A stretch of DNA of 40,445 bases, taken from the NCBI GenBank assembly GCA_030650415.1, contig JAUSEG010000016.1, positions 1 to 40,445 on the forward strand, given 5' to 3'. Each line of letters begins with the position of its first letter. The first letter of the stretch is position 1. The stretch is from a bacterium (GTDB lineage: Bacteria > Patescibacteriota > Patescibacteriia > Patescibacteriales > GWC2-42-12). Made by a program: the position numbers and the translations under genes. The notes below the pieces were generated by a model. It had not been told where the DNA came from. It searched no databases and saw nothing but the letters and a program-made list of their open reading frames with translations. Positions 1 to 7,310 of the stretch are shown here, one piece after another.

Positions 1-11
1 CAGGCCCAAGT

Positions 12-350
12 TCACCGCTTGTCGCCGGACCCGTTGATTTTATCTCGCTCGAGGCGGGAGAACAACTTGTCGAGGTTAGATTTTCCGACCTCCTCGAGCG
101 TCAATCCGAGTTCAGTACAGACCTGGGTAAAATACCATAAGACGTCTCCGAGCTCATCCCGGAGACTTTCTTTGTCTCTTTCGGTGAATTTCCCTTTTTG
201 ATCACGAAAAATCTTTTTTAGTTTTCCCAAGAACTCTCCAACTTCGTTTGATAACCCCATGGCCGGATAGACGATGGGGTGGTCCATATTGACCAGCTGT
301 CGAGTTTTCCGAGATGCTTTTTGGTAGTCGCCGTAGTGAGGTATATTCAT
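12..350 (-). CDS. MazG-like nucleotide pyrophosphohydrolase
   Basis: Small (112 aa) all-helical NTP pyrophosphohydrolase of the MazG-like type, expected to hydrolyse nucleoside triphosphates to monophosphates and PPi (house-cleaning or nucleotide pool control). The sequence shows the family's acidic metal-binding pattern, NEVGEFLGK early and then DELGDVLWYF some 28 residues later. The frame stays open upstream to 470, but that extension is only the translated tRNA-Ala gene, so I choose the ATG at 350 (MNIPHYGDYQ). It lies 38 bp downstream of the tRNA-Ala 3' end on the same strand. The exact substrate cannot be told from sequence. Confidence 0.8.
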   Translation of the reverse strand: MNIPHYGDYQKASRKTRQLVNMDHPIVYPAMGLSNEVGEFLGKLKKIFRDQKGKFTERDKESLRDELGDVLWYFTQVCTELGLTLEEVGKSNLDKLFSRLERDKINGSGDKR

Positions 351-388
351 TGGGTGGTGGACCACGTAAAGCTCGCCGACTCGCCACG

Positions 389-464
389 TGGTGGACCGTG
401 CCGGGATCGAACCGGCGACCTCCTCGATGCCATCGAGGCGCGCTACCAGCTGCGCTAACGGCCC
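389..464 (-). tRNA. tRNA-Ala(GGC)
   Basis: Full cloverleaf on the minus strand. The acceptor stem GGGCCGU/ACGGUCC includes the G3:U70 pair that identifies alanine tRNAs. The D stem is GCGC/GCGC. The anticodon stem CCUCG/CGAGG encloses loop AUGGCAU (anticodon GGC), and there is a normal T arm. The 3' CCA is encoded (positions 389-391). Its first ten bases overlap the 3' end of the upstream ORF at 455-1132. Confidence 0.95.
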
Positions 465-1132
465 ATACATATTAATTTTGCTATATTTACTAATTCAAGA
501 TACACTTTTGCCGAAAAATAATTTATTCTGCAGACACCTTTATAATTTTTTTTCTTCGTTGGCTTATTAATAGTTCTGGGGTCAATTCTGGCTTTATAAA
601 ATCTATCTGGAAAAATTCCTGTAATATTAGACCAAAAACTCTCTAATTCCTTAATATTCTGATCGGCTCGGCATTGTAAAGTGCAGCGAAATTTGCTTTC
701 ATCAATAATATAACAAAATCTTAATAAGTTTAAAAATAACCCAACAATTGATGGATCTGAATTACCAAAAGTAATTGATCCATTGCCATTTCTGGTTCCC
801 TCCGTCATATAAAGTACTGTCAAAACAATTTTAGCAATATCTTTATTTTTTAAATTACCAGCCAAATGTGAATTTTCCTGAACTATCCTTTTAATGTTAT
901 CTTCCCGATAAATCCTCTTTGAAATTAACGCTGCCTCCCTAGCCTTAATTAGATTATACTTATTATATTCCTGTACTTTGCGACCATACCCTAATGGCAA
1001 AGCCAAGTCATTACACCAATATGAGAGTGTGCTTTTAGGGATATGAACATTAAGCAATCCGTTAATCTCTGTGTATGTTTTGCCTAATTTTCGCAAATTT
1101 ATTATTTTTTCTTTTAGCTCTTGGCTAATCAT
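455..1132 (-). CDS. HTH plus LAGLIDADG-like endonuclease-type protein (putative)
   Basis: 225 aa. The N-terminus (residues about 1-40) reads as a helix-turn-helix: ELKEKIINLRKLGKTYTEI followed by KSTLSYWC. The middle has LYMTEGTRNG and then GNSDPSIVGLFLNLLR. I associate this arrangement with LAGLIDADG-related homing-endonuclease-like proteins of small-genome bacteria and archaea, an inference from memory of the motif and not a search. The stop codon (TAG, 455-457) lies inside the acceptor stem and following bases of tRNA-Ala, so gene and tRNA overlap by 10 bp. That arrangement suits an element that settled beside a tRNA gene. The DNA is more AT-rich than its neighbours. It could instead be a plain DNA-binding protein. 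Confidence 0.5.
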   Translation of the reverse strand: MISQELKEKIINLRKLGKTYTEINGLLNVHIPKSTLSYWCNDLALPLGYGRKVQEYNKYNLIKAREAALISKRIYREDNIKRIVQENSHLAGNLKNKDIAKIVLTVLYMTEGTRNGNGSITFGNSDPSIVGLFLNLLRFCYIIDESKFRCTLQCRADQNIKELESFWSNITGIFPDRFYKARIDPRTINKPTKKKNYKGVCRINYFSAKVYLELVNIAKLICMGR

Positions 1133-1224
1133 TATTTAATTGTACCACAGAGCCTATCCATGTGCAATAGGTGTACGAAAATACTAATATTTAACCTAGT
1201 ACTAGCCAAAATTTCAACTTATTT

Positions 1225-1608
1225 TTATAATTGTTTGATCAATTCTTCTGGTGTTCTAATGATCTTGCGGAATAGAACATGACGACATAATTCCTCGTCG
1301 GCCGATAAGGCATATATAGGTTTATTAGCTCCTACAGCATAACCAATCTCCATGGTAACGCTATTACCACTATAGCCATCTTTATTATATATGAACACCA
1401 CATCAGCCAGTTTAATCTTATGAAAATGCTCATGGGTTAGGCCAAGCGCGATAAATTTCTTGTGGTCATCGGACAAGTCCTGCCAATCGTCCTGGCCTGA
1501 ATGAAGATATGGCTCAAAAACCACCACGCCAAGCTGCTTAAGCTTTTCCCCGAACTCCCTGATTTCCGGCTTGAAGCGGCGGCTGCCGCACAATACTACT
1601 GATTTCAT
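1225..1608 (-). CDS. nucleoside 2-deoxyribosyltransferase-like protein
   Basis: 127 aa with a Rossmann-like start (MKSVVLCGSRRF) and the segment DVVFIYNKDGYSGNSVTMEI, then GYAVGANKPIYALS. An aspartate strand, glycine loop and catalytic-type glutamate before GYA is the pattern of the nucleoside 2-deoxyribosyltransferase superfamily, which exchanges or hydrolyses the N-glycosidic bond of nucleosides and nucleotides. A role in nucleotide salvage, alongside the MazG-like gene at the start of the window, is inference. The family also contains TIR/SLOG-like sensor proteins, so the reaction is uncertain. Confidence 0.6.
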   Translation of the reverse strand: MKSVVLCGSRRFKPEIREFGEKLKQLGVVVFEPYLHSGQDDWQDLSDDHKKFIALGLTHEHFHKIKLADVVFIYNKDGYSGNSVTMEIGYAVGANKPIYALSADEELCRHVLFRKIIRTPEELIKQL

Positions 1609-1660
1609 ATTATATATATTAACACAAATTAACGCAAATATTTTTGTAACTGCTTCTAAC

Positions 1661-1844
1661 TGGTGCCCTCGAGAAGAATCGAACTTCTGTCTAGGGCTTA
1701 GGAGTCCCTTGTTCCCCGCCTGCCATCGCCTGTGCCCCCGAGAAGAGTCGAACTTCTATCTAGGGCTTAGGAGTCCCTTGTTCTATCCGTTAAACTACAG
1801 GGGCTCAGGCATTGGCGGGCAGGTATCCACTGAACTACGAGGGC
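1661..1844 (-). pseudogene. tRNA-Arg(CCU) gene interrupted in its D loop by a second tRNA-Arg
   Basis: The 5' part (1844-1824: acceptor GCCCUCG, D stem GUUC, D loop AGUGGAUA) and the 3' part (1714-1661: GAAC, anticodon loop CUCCUAA, T arm, CGAGGGC, A, encoded CCA) join into a perfect 75-nt tRNA-Arg(CCU): the 7-bp acceptor and 4-bp D stem match exactly. Between them sit 109 bp (1823-1715) holding a complete second tRNA-Arg(CCU) at 1804-1733, flanked by CCTGCC/GGCAGG-type inverted arms. Unless the insert is removed from the RNA, the outer gene cannot fold. I call it disrupted; an RNA-processing scenario remains open. Confidence 0.75.
1733..1804 (-). tRNA. tRNA-Arg(CCU), inner copy
   Basis: 72-nt cloverleaf. 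The acceptor is GCCCCUG/CGGGGGC (one U-G pair), the D stem GUUU/GAAC, the anticodon loop CUCCUAA (anticodon CCU), and the T arm AGAAG-UUCGACU-CUUCU, with discriminator A. CCA is not encoded, unlike the outer copy. Position 31-39 of the anticodon stem is an A-G mismatch in both copies. It lies wholly inside the D loop of the interrupted tRNA-Arg. This is the copy expected to be functional. Confidence 0.88.
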
Positions 1845-1938
1845 AAAAAAATATTTACCGCCACCTTAGCCGCGGTTAAAGACCAATATTAAATCGCATT
1901 AAACTAGGTTAAATTTATAATAACTTAATTATTTTGTT

Positions 1939-1967
1939 TTGACAAACCCCAGAGACTCGCCTAAGAT
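1939..1967 (+). promoter_or_regulatory. sigma70-type promoter for bactofilin gene
   Basis: TTGACA (1939-1944), a 17-bp spacer and TAAGAT (1962-1967), about 50 bp before the bactofilin ATG. A second TATAAT-like run lies at about 1981. Confidence 0.65.
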
Positions 1968-2018
1968 TAAGTCTATGGTTATATAATTTTAATCTAATAA
2001 CACTTAACTATACATTCT

Positions 2019-2411
2019 ATGTTCAACAAGCAAGCTCAAGGAGGAACATCAAGCGAATTTGAAACCGTCATCGGTCCTTCGGTTAAAGTAAAGGGCGATT
2101 TTAATGCTCAGGGCAATATTATTGTCGAGGGAATGGTTGAGGGCAGTCTAAAAACCGCCGGCAGTTTAGAGGTAGGGGAAAAAGCCAAGGTGACCGCCAA
2201 CGTAGAAGCTAGAGAAGCAAAAATCGGCGGCGAGATCAGAGGCAATATTAAAATTAAAGGTTTTTTAGAAATAACCGCCGCGGCTAAAATTTTTGGCGAC
2301 ATCGAAGCGGCCTTTATTTCAATCGAACGCGGGGCGACTTTCAACGGCAAATGCGCTATGCCAACCGGAGTTGAGGACATTAAAAAAATCAATAAAGATA
2401 AAGCTAATTAA
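2019..2411 (+). CDS. bactofilin (polymer-forming cytoskeletal protein)
   Basis: 130 aa. Bactofilins polymerise without nucleotide into filaments through a right-handed beta helix and place cell-wall or morphogenesis factors at the membrane. The core from about residue 20 to 110 shows the expected short glycine-rich beta repeats: VKGDFNAQGNIIVEG, GSLKTAGSLEVG, AKIGGEIRGNIKIKG, AAKIFGDIEA. The flexible tails (N-terminal FNKQAQGG, C-terminal lysine-rich) fit the family. It has its own promoter upstream and is followed by a MITE, so it is probably monocistronic. Confidence 0.9.
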   Translation: MFNKQAQGGTSSEFETVIGPSVKVKGDFNAQGNIIVEGMVEGSLKTAGSLEVGEKAKVTANVEAREAKIGGEIRGNIKIKGFLEITAAAKIFGDIEAAFISIERGATFNGKCAMPTGVEDIKKINKDKAN

Positions 2412-2437
2412 TATTAAAGGCAATAGAAAACCGTCGA

Positions 2438-2568
2438 ACAAAGATTTCGGTTTTGAGCCTGCCTGCCGGCAGGCAGGCGCATACAAAATTGTTGTGTTTT
2501 TTCTTAAAATTTTTAATTTTAAGAAAAAACACCCAAATTTCGTCTAAGTGAAAAATTAAAATCTTTGT
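2438..2568. repeat. MITE-like hairpin repeat, family A, copy 1
   Basis: Imperfect terminal inverted repeats (left ACAAAGATTTCGGTTTT, right ending AAAATCTTTGT) around inner inverted arms CGCATACAAAATTG and CCCAAATTTCGTC. It matches the better-preserved copy at 5060-5230 and carries an extra 20-bp palindrome at 2458-2477. Confidence 0.6.
2458..2477. repeat. 20-bp perfect palindrome inserted in a MITE
   Basis: CCTGCCTGCCGGCAGGCAGG sits between TTTTGAG and CGCATACAAAATTGT. The other MITE copy (5081-5102) has those two flanks directly joined, so this is a clean insertion. Confidence 0.8.
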
Positions 2569-2601
2569 CTGGCGGCCATCAACCGTTAACTGCGCAAAAA
2601 C

Positions 2602-3357
2602 ATGAACATTTTTATCTACGATTCATTTTTGAATCAAAAAAAATACGATCGCCTGCTGGCGCGGATAGAAACCAGAATTACCGATTTAGGTTTAAACGGA
2701 AAAATTTCTCGTTCAAGCTTAATGAGAAATATCGGTGAAACGGTTAAAAACGAACTCAAGCGAGGCGCTAAAACTATTATTGCGGTAGGCAATAATAAAA
2801 CCATTAGCCAGATAATCGGTTTGTTGGTCGGCAGCTCTGTACCTTTAGCCATCATACCGATTGGCGAAGAAAATAACGATATCGCTCGCGGACTGGGCAT
2901 TGAATCGGTTGATCAGGCCTGCGATATCCTATCGGCTCGACTCCTTGCCAGGCTAGATTTAGGATTAGCCAACCAAAATTACTTTTTAAGCGACGCTACT
3001 ATAGAAAATCAAGGCACGGTTGTTGATATGAGCGATAATTATACGATAGAAGCCACTAAGACCGGCCTGATTCATGTGCTGAATTTAGCCAACGCGAAAA
3101 TCAAGCTGCCGCCGAAGGTTAAAATTTTGCCTGATGATGGAGTTTTAGAATTAGTCATCAGCGCCCAAAGCAAAAAAAATCTTTTCTCTAAGTCCGCGCG
3201 GGGCGATCAGTCAATTTTTAAAATTAAAAAAGTCATTATCAATAATCCTAAAGCTCAATTAATTTTAGATGGTTCCATCTCCATGCCCACGCCGGCGACC
3301 ATCACGGTAGTTAAACAAGGCTTAAACGTCATCGTGGGAAAAAGTAGAAATTTTTAA
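2602..3357 (+). CDS. diacylglycerol kinase-like (DAGK catalytic domain) protein
   Basis: 251 aa. The N-terminal half resembles the catalytic domain of diacylglycerol/sphingosine kinases (YegS/DgkB family): a nucleotide-site region AKTIIAVGNNKTIS stands where the family has GGDGT, then VPLAIIPIGEENNDIARGLGI stands where it has the GTGNDFAR loop. The C-terminal half is beta-rich. The GGD triad is replaced by VGNN, so kinase activity is doubtful. The protein may be a diverged or inactive lipid-kinase relative. It ends at a bidirectional terminator facing yidC. Confidence 0.6.
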   Translation: MNIFIYDSFLNQKKYDRLLARIETRITDLGLNGKISRSSLMRNIGETVKNELKRGAKTIIAVGNNKTISQIIGLLVGSSVPLAIIPIGEENNDIARGLGIESVDQACDILSARLLARLDLGLANQNYFLSDATIENQGTVVDMSDNYTIEATKTGLIHVLNLANAKIKLPPKVKILPDDGVLELVISAQSKKNLFSKSARGDQSIFKIKKVIINNPKAQLILDGSISMPTPATITVVKQGLNVIVGKSRNF

Positions 3358-3368
3358 AAAGCCAAAAT

Positions 3369-3404
3369 AAAAAATCGCCCCAACTTTTACGAAGCGATTT
3401 TTTT
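3369..3404. terminator. bidirectional Rho-independent terminator
   Basis: AAAAATCGC and GCGATTTTTTT arms with A and T tracts on both sides, between the converging DAGK-like gene and yidC. Confidence 0.75.
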
Positions 3405-3414
3405 ATCTAACATT

Positions 3415-4152
3415 TTAATTTACGACAATTGCATCTGCCGGCTTATCTTTCTGCTTAAACAGATACAACTGCTGCAGAGCGGTTAAAACGGTGGTCACGA
3501 ACCAATAGAGCGCCAAACCCCCGGGGAAGGTCATACCGATAACCACGGTTAGAATCGGCATCATATAGAGCATCTGCTTGTTCATTATGGCCATCATGTT
3601 TTCATCCTTGGCGCCCGGACTTTTAATTTCCGGCCGCTTAGTAACCATCATTTTAGCTTGCCAGAATTGCGCCGCGCCGGCTAAAACCGCTAAGACTATA
3701 TTGGATTTTGATAAATCAACCAAGCCCAAAGAAATTGGGTTAATCACGCCCGGATTGCTGACAAAAGAATAAATATTGTTCAACGCCTGATTGCTTAAAC
3801 CATCTTTAAAAACGATAAAAACCGCCCAAAGAAAGGGAAGTTGGATTAAGAGGGGCAGACAGGAAGAAAACGGATTAACCTTTTCCTGCTTGTATAGTTC
3901 CATCATCGCTTTGCCTTGCTCCTGCTTGTTATCAGCGTATTTTTTCTTAAGTTCATCGATTTTTGGCTGTAGGCCTTGCAACGACTTCTGTGATTTTATG
4001 GACTGCTTCGATAAAGGCAGGAGTATCAATTTGATAATCACAGTCATTACGATAATCGCTAGGCCAATATCGTGGCCGGGGATGACATTATACAAAAAAA
4101 CCAATAAATTCAAAATCGGTTCGTAAAAAATTACATGAAAAAGTTGGGACAT
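3415..4152 (-). CDS. yidC: membrane protein insertase YidC/Oxa1
   Basis: 245 aa, the short Oxa1-type form without the large periplasmic domain of proteobacterial YidC. It inserts and folds inner-membrane proteins with or without SecYEG. The sequence shows the first core helix (DIGLAIIVMTVIIKLILLPL), the charged coiled region (QPKIDELKKKYADNKQEQGK), NPFSSCLPLLIQLPFLWAVF, and the last hydrophobic pair near FPGGLALYWFVTTVLTALQQ. It is last in the order rpmH-rnpA-yidD-yidC, the usual bacterial arrangement next to dnaA, but a 230-bp MITE separates it from yidD. Confidence 0.95.
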   Translation of the reverse strand: MSQLFHVIFYEPILNLLVFLYNVIPGHDIGLAIIVMTVIIKLILLPLSKQSIKSQKSLQGLQPKIDELKKKYADNKQEQGKAMMELYKQEKVNPFSSCLPLLIQLPFLWAVFIVFKDGLSNQALNNIYSFVSNPGVINPISLGLVDLSKSNIVLAVLAGAAQFWQAKMMVTKRPEIKSPGAKDENMMAIMNKQMLYMMPILTVVIGMTFPGGLALYWFVTTVLTALQQLYLFKQKDKPADAIVVN

Positions 4153-4160
4153 ATTCTTTT

Positions 4161-4390
4161 TGTCATTCCCGCGGCTTGCCCCGTGAAATGCATCACATAT
4201 TTCACCGGGGAGGCGGGAATCCAGGGGTTAATAGTTAAAACGTGCATTCTCTTCTAAGCTCTGCACGGTATAAAGATTTTAAAATAAAGATCAATTAATG
4301 AAATTGTTTTTACCTCTCCCTCCTGGATTCTCATGGCTTCGCCAGATCTCGCGTAGCGATGACCGACAGCCTTCGGCTTCGGGAATGACA
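4161..4390. mobile_element. MITE-like element, family B, copy 1
   Basis: 230 bp with ends TGTCATTCCCG and CGGGAATGACA and subterminal GGGAATCCAGGGG / CCTGGATTC arms. The right arm contains the twin-hairpin motif (GGCTTCGCC then CTCGCGTAGCGA). Related copies are at 8490-8684 and 35170-35330. No ORF inside. Confidence 0.75.
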
Positions 4391-4419
4391 AGAGAAAAGG
4401 GAATGGTAAAATAATAATG

Positions 4420-4668
4420 TCATTTTAATGGATCAAAACCACCCGAATTAAATGGATTACAGCGCAAGACTCGCCAAACCGCTTTAATTCCGCCCTTAAT
4501 AAATCCGTATTTTTCTACTGATTGAATCGCATATTCGGAGCAGGTGGGATGAAAACGGCAAAAACCATGGGGATAGAAAACTTTAAAGATACCATGATCG
4601 AAAGACAGCGTTTTTTGATAAACTTTTAAAATTTTTACCGCTATATATCGCGGGTAAAATTTAAACAT
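4420..4668 (-). CDS. yidD: membrane protein insertion efficiency factor YidD
   Basis: 82 aa, the usual size. An N-terminal amphipathic segment (YIAVKILKVYQKTLS) is followed by the family signature: FCRFHPTCSEYAIQSVEKYG, then GIKAVWRVLRCNPFNSGGFDP. YidD assists YidC-mediated insertion at the inner face of the membrane. It lies between rnpA (26 bp upstream) and yidC. Confidence 0.95.
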   Translation of the reverse strand: MFKFYPRYIAVKILKVYQKTLSFDHGIFKVFYPHGFCRFHPTCSEYAIQSVEKYGFIKGGIKAVWRVLRCNPFNSGGFDPLK

Positions 4669-4693
4669 AGTATTTCAATCAATCCGAAAACGG

Positions 4694-5035
4694 TTATTTT
4701 AAGAGCTTTAGCGCCTTAAAAATCTTTTCCAGTTCACCTTTTACAGTTTTATATTCCTGGTTTAAAAAACCTGGCAAAGCCATAACAACTAAGTCTAACC
4801 CCGACCTTAACTCTTCATTTAACTCTCTGATTGCTTGTCTAATCTGCCTTTTTAATCTATTTCTTTCTGTGGCTTTTTTGCTAATTTTAGTGCTAATTAC
4901 TATACCAAACCGATTAAACTTTAGTTCGCTCGTTAAAGCTTTCGCGCCAAGTAATTTAGTATAAAAAGATTTACCTCGTTTAAAAACTTTTTCAAAATCT
5001 TTCTGTTTAAGTAAACGATGCTGTTTAGCTAGCAT
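4694..5035 (-). CDS. rnpA: ribonuclease P protein component
   Basis: 113 aa. Protein subunit of RNase P, which helps the catalytic RNA bind and cleave pre-tRNA 5' leaders. It shows the start LAKQHRLLKQKDFEKVFKRG, FGIVISTKISKKATERNRLK, and the RNR-type signature ERNRLKRQIRQAIRE. It is followed by yidD and preceded by rpmH, with a 171-bp MITE between rpmH and rnpA. No RNase P RNA is recognisable in this window. Confidence 0.95.
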   Translation of the reverse strand: MLAKQHRLLKQKDFEKVFKRGKSFYTKLLGAKALTSELKFNRFGIVISTKISKKATERNRLKRQIRQAIRELNEELRSGLDLVVMALPGFLNQEYKTVKGELEKIFKALKLLK

Positions 5036-5059
5036 ATTATTTAAAAGCTGAAATAATCA

Positions 5060-5230
5060 GTTGCCGGATAAAGATTTTAGTTTTGAGCGCATACAAAATT
5101 GTATTATTTTTTCTCAAAATTATTCAATTTGCCTTTAGTATAAAATAATTTTGATAAAAAATACTCAAATTTTGTCGGCCTTTAGCACTCGCGAAAGCGG
5201 GTGGAAAAACTAAAATCTTTATCCGGCAAC
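5060..5230. mobile_element. MITE-like hairpin element, family A, copy 2
   Basis: 171 bp with perfect 25-bp terminal inverted repeats (5060-5084 and 5206-5230, starting GTTGCCGGATAAAG). Inside these, a second pair of arms (ACAAAATTGTATTATTTTTT against AAAAAATACTCAAATTTTGT) lets almost the whole element fold into one hairpin. No ORF. It lies between rpmH and rnpA. Confidence 0.8.
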
Positions 5231-5312
5231 TTAGCTGCGAAAATTATTAATTTCATCTTAAGTCCAAAATTGCCTGCCTGCCCCAATGAATTGCCCGTGC
5301 TTATAATACGGC

Positions 5313-5450
5313 CTATTTACTCAGCTTTTTTCTGCCCTTGGCCATTCTTCTCTTTATAACCGCGCGGCCATTTTTAGACAACATTCGTTTTCTAAAACCA
5401 TGTTTTCTCTTGGCTCTTTTTTTATTTGGCTGATAAGTTCTCTTTGGCAT
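5313..5450 (-). CDS. rpmH: 50S ribosomal protein L34
   Basis: 45 aa, highly basic: [19 protein letters not shown] followed by [20 protein letters not shown]. This is the typical L34 sequence and length. It is the first gene of the rpmH-rnpA-yidD-yidC block, diverging from dnaA. The start at 5450 is the only Met that gives the canonical N-terminus. Confidence 0.97.
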   Translation of the reverse strand: MPKRTYQPNKKRAKRKHGFRKRMLSKNGRAVIKRRMAKGRKKLSK

Positions 5451-5495
5451 AAATAAATTATAAAAAAATTAAAAAATAAATTTTTATCTTTAATC

Positions 5496-5524
5496 AACAT
5501 AACATTTAAACCCGTCTAAGTCAA
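5496..5524 (-). promoter_or_regulatory. promoter for rpmH operon
   Basis: On the minus strand TTGACT (5524-5519), a 17-bp spacer, then TATGTT (5501-5496), 45 bp upstream of the rpmH ATG. Confidence 0.6.
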
Positions 5525-5544
5525 CAAAAAGTCTTTTCCACTGC

Positions 5545-5553
5545 TTATTCACA
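5545..5553 (+). promoter_or_regulatory. DnaA box (one mismatch)
   Basis: TTATTCACA between the divergent rpmH and dnaA promoters. It could serve DnaA autoregulation. Confidence 0.45.
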
Positions 5554-5634
5554 GTTTGTAAACCTTTTCATCTGTTTTATATTTATTTTTTTACTGTTAT
5601 AATTCTCTCAGCCGCCAAATCAAAATAAATTTAT

Positions 5635-5662
5635 TTGACTTTAATAAAGAATGTTATATTAT
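5635..5662 (+). promoter_or_regulatory. promoter for dnaA
   Basis: TTGACT (5635-5640), 16-bp spacer, TATTAT (5657-5662), about 50 bp upstream of the dnaA start. Confidence 0.5.
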
Positions 5663-5712
5663 TAAAATAATTATCCTCTCGGAAATATTTTAAATTATAA
5701 CTGCTCCATGCT

Positions 5713-7059
5713 ATGAATAATGAACAGCTCTGGCAAGCAATTTTAGGAGAAATCGAATTAAGTTTATCAAAAGCCAACTTTACCACTTGGTTTAAAAATA
5801 CTTTTATCTCCTCTTTCGAGAATAGCCGGGTAATTATTTGCGTACCCAATACCTTCACCAAGGCCTGGCTGGAAAAAAAATACCACCAAGAGATTTCCAA
5901 CGCCTTTAAAAACGTTGGTTCGGCGGAAATTAAAGAAATCCTATATAAAGTTGAGGCTAGAAAAGAATCGCCGGTCGACAGCTTGTTTAAAAAACCAAGA
6001 ACTGAAAATATCGTTGAGAATAAGCCAAAAACTGTTAATCGCTTTGGCCTGAATAATCGCTATAGCTTTGATACTTTCATTGTCGGAAAAAACAATGAGC
6101 TGGCGCACGCGGCCTGTCAGGCGGTGGCGGCCAATCCCGGCTATGCTTATAATCCGCTCTTCATTTATGGCGGAGTCGGCTTGGGAAAAACTCACCTATT
6201 GCAAGCCATCGGCCACGAACTATCTAAAAAAAGTGAAAAAATCCTCTACGTTTCGTCGGAAAAATTCACTAACGACTATGTCCAGGCGGTTAGAAACGGC
6301 CAAGCCAAAAGCTTTAAAGATCTTTATCGCAACGTTGATTTGTTATTAATTGATGATATTCAATTTATGGGCGGAAAAGATGGCACGCAAGAAGAATTCT
6401 TCCACACCTTTAATGATTTACATCAAACTAACCGACAAATTGTTATTTCCTCGGATCGCCCGCCCAAAGCCATCCCGGCGCTGGAAAAAAGACTCCTCTC
6501 GCGCTTTGAGTGGGGAATGATCGCCGATATTAGTTCTCCGGACGTTGAAACCAGAATCGCTATTTTAGAAACCAAGTGCCGAGAAAAAAACTATAAACTT
6601 GATAAAGAAATTTTGGCTTACATTGCAAACAATATTACCTCTAACATTCGTGAGTTGGAGGGAGCCTTAAATCGCTTAATCGCTTATTATGAATTTAATA
6701 ATTCCTTGCCATCAATTCAATCAACTAAGAATATCTTAGCCGGCATTATTTCCAACTTTCAATCTAAATCCACTACCGCCAAAACCATTATTGAAGCTGT
6801 CTCAAAATTTTTTGACATCAACTTAAAAGATATAACCGGCCAAAGCCGCAAGAAAGAATTGGTCGTGCCAAGACAAATCGCTATGTTCTTAATGCGCAAG
6901 GAAATTAATTCTTCTTACCCCTCAATCGGTCAAGAGCTGGGCGGCCGCGACCACACGACAGCTATGCATGCCTGCAATAAGGTGGCAAAAGAGTATCAAG
7001 AAGACGAGCGAACCAAACAAAACATTGATTCAATCAAGCAATTAATTTATAACAGTTAA
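5713..7059 (+). CDS. dnaA: chromosomal replication initiator DnaA
   Basis: 448 aa, full length. AAA+ ATPase that binds DnaA boxes, melts the origin and loads the helicase. Domain I begins NNEQLWQAILGEIELSLSK. A short linker follows. The AAA+ domain begins near residue 110 (RYSFDTFIVGKNNELAHAAC) with Walker A GGVGLGKTHLL near 155, Walker B LLLIDDIQF near 212, and sensor and arginine-finger region around LEKRLLSRFEWG. The C-terminal DNA-binding domain carries the signature GGRDHTTAMHACNKV. It diverges from rpmH and is followed by dnaN. No clear Shine-Dalgarno precedes the ATG at 5713; an upstream ATG at 5708 is out of frame. Confidence 0.98.
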   Translation: MNNEQLWQAILGEIELSLSKANFTTWFKNTFISSFENSRVIICVPNTFTKAWLEKKYHQEISNAFKNVGSAEIKEILYKVEARKESPVDSLFKKPRTENIVENKPKTVNRFGLNNRYSFDTFIVGKNNELAHAACQAVAANPGYAYNPLFIYGGVGLGKTHLLQAIGHELSKKSEKILYVSSEKFTNDYVQAVRNGQAKSFKDLYRNVDLLLIDDIQFMGGKDGTQEEFFHTFNDLHQTNRQIVISSDRPPKAIPALEKRLLSRFEWGMIADISSPDVETRIAILETKCREKNYKLDKEILAYIANNITSNIRELEGALNRLIAYYEFNNSLPSIQSTKNILAGIISNFQSKSTTAKTIIEAVSKFFDINLKDITGQSRKKELVVPRQIAMFLMRKEINSSYPSIGQELGGRDHTTAMHACNKVAKEYQEDERTKQNIDSIKQLIYNS

Positions 7060-7310
7060 TAATTTGGTGAAAAGCCGCGGCTAGGGCGTTAATAAGTTTT
7101 AGAAATTATTTAAACCTCATTTTTTATACACAGACAACAGTTGAAATCGTCTAATTTATCAACACCATAAACACCTTTTAAAAAGCCAAATTTGACCTAG
7201 TCTTAAATAAACCTCAGTAAAGATAGCACTTATCAACCCGCATTTTATTATTATTATTTTATTATATATTATAGTTATTAATTAATAATCCGGCCGGTAA
7301 GGATAATTTT
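7060..7310. other. dnaA-dnaN intergenic region, candidate oriC with weak DnaA boxes
   Basis: Contains TTATACACA (7124-7132), TTATCAACA (7156-7164) and a looser TTATCAACC (7230-7238), each imperfect against TTATCCACA. An almost pure AT stretch at about 7242-7292 could be the unwinding element. This is the usual position of oriC, but the boxes are weak; two perfect boxes lie instead at 29229-29257. Confidence 0.45.

Noticed and set aside
351-470. N-terminal extension of the MazG-like ORF
   Set aside because: The residues are the translated tRNA-Ala gene; the ATG at 350 fits the family.
1715-1823. Group I or other known intron in tRNA-Arg
   Set aside because: The insert is only 109 bp, lies in the D loop, and consists mainly of another tRNA; no intron core is present.
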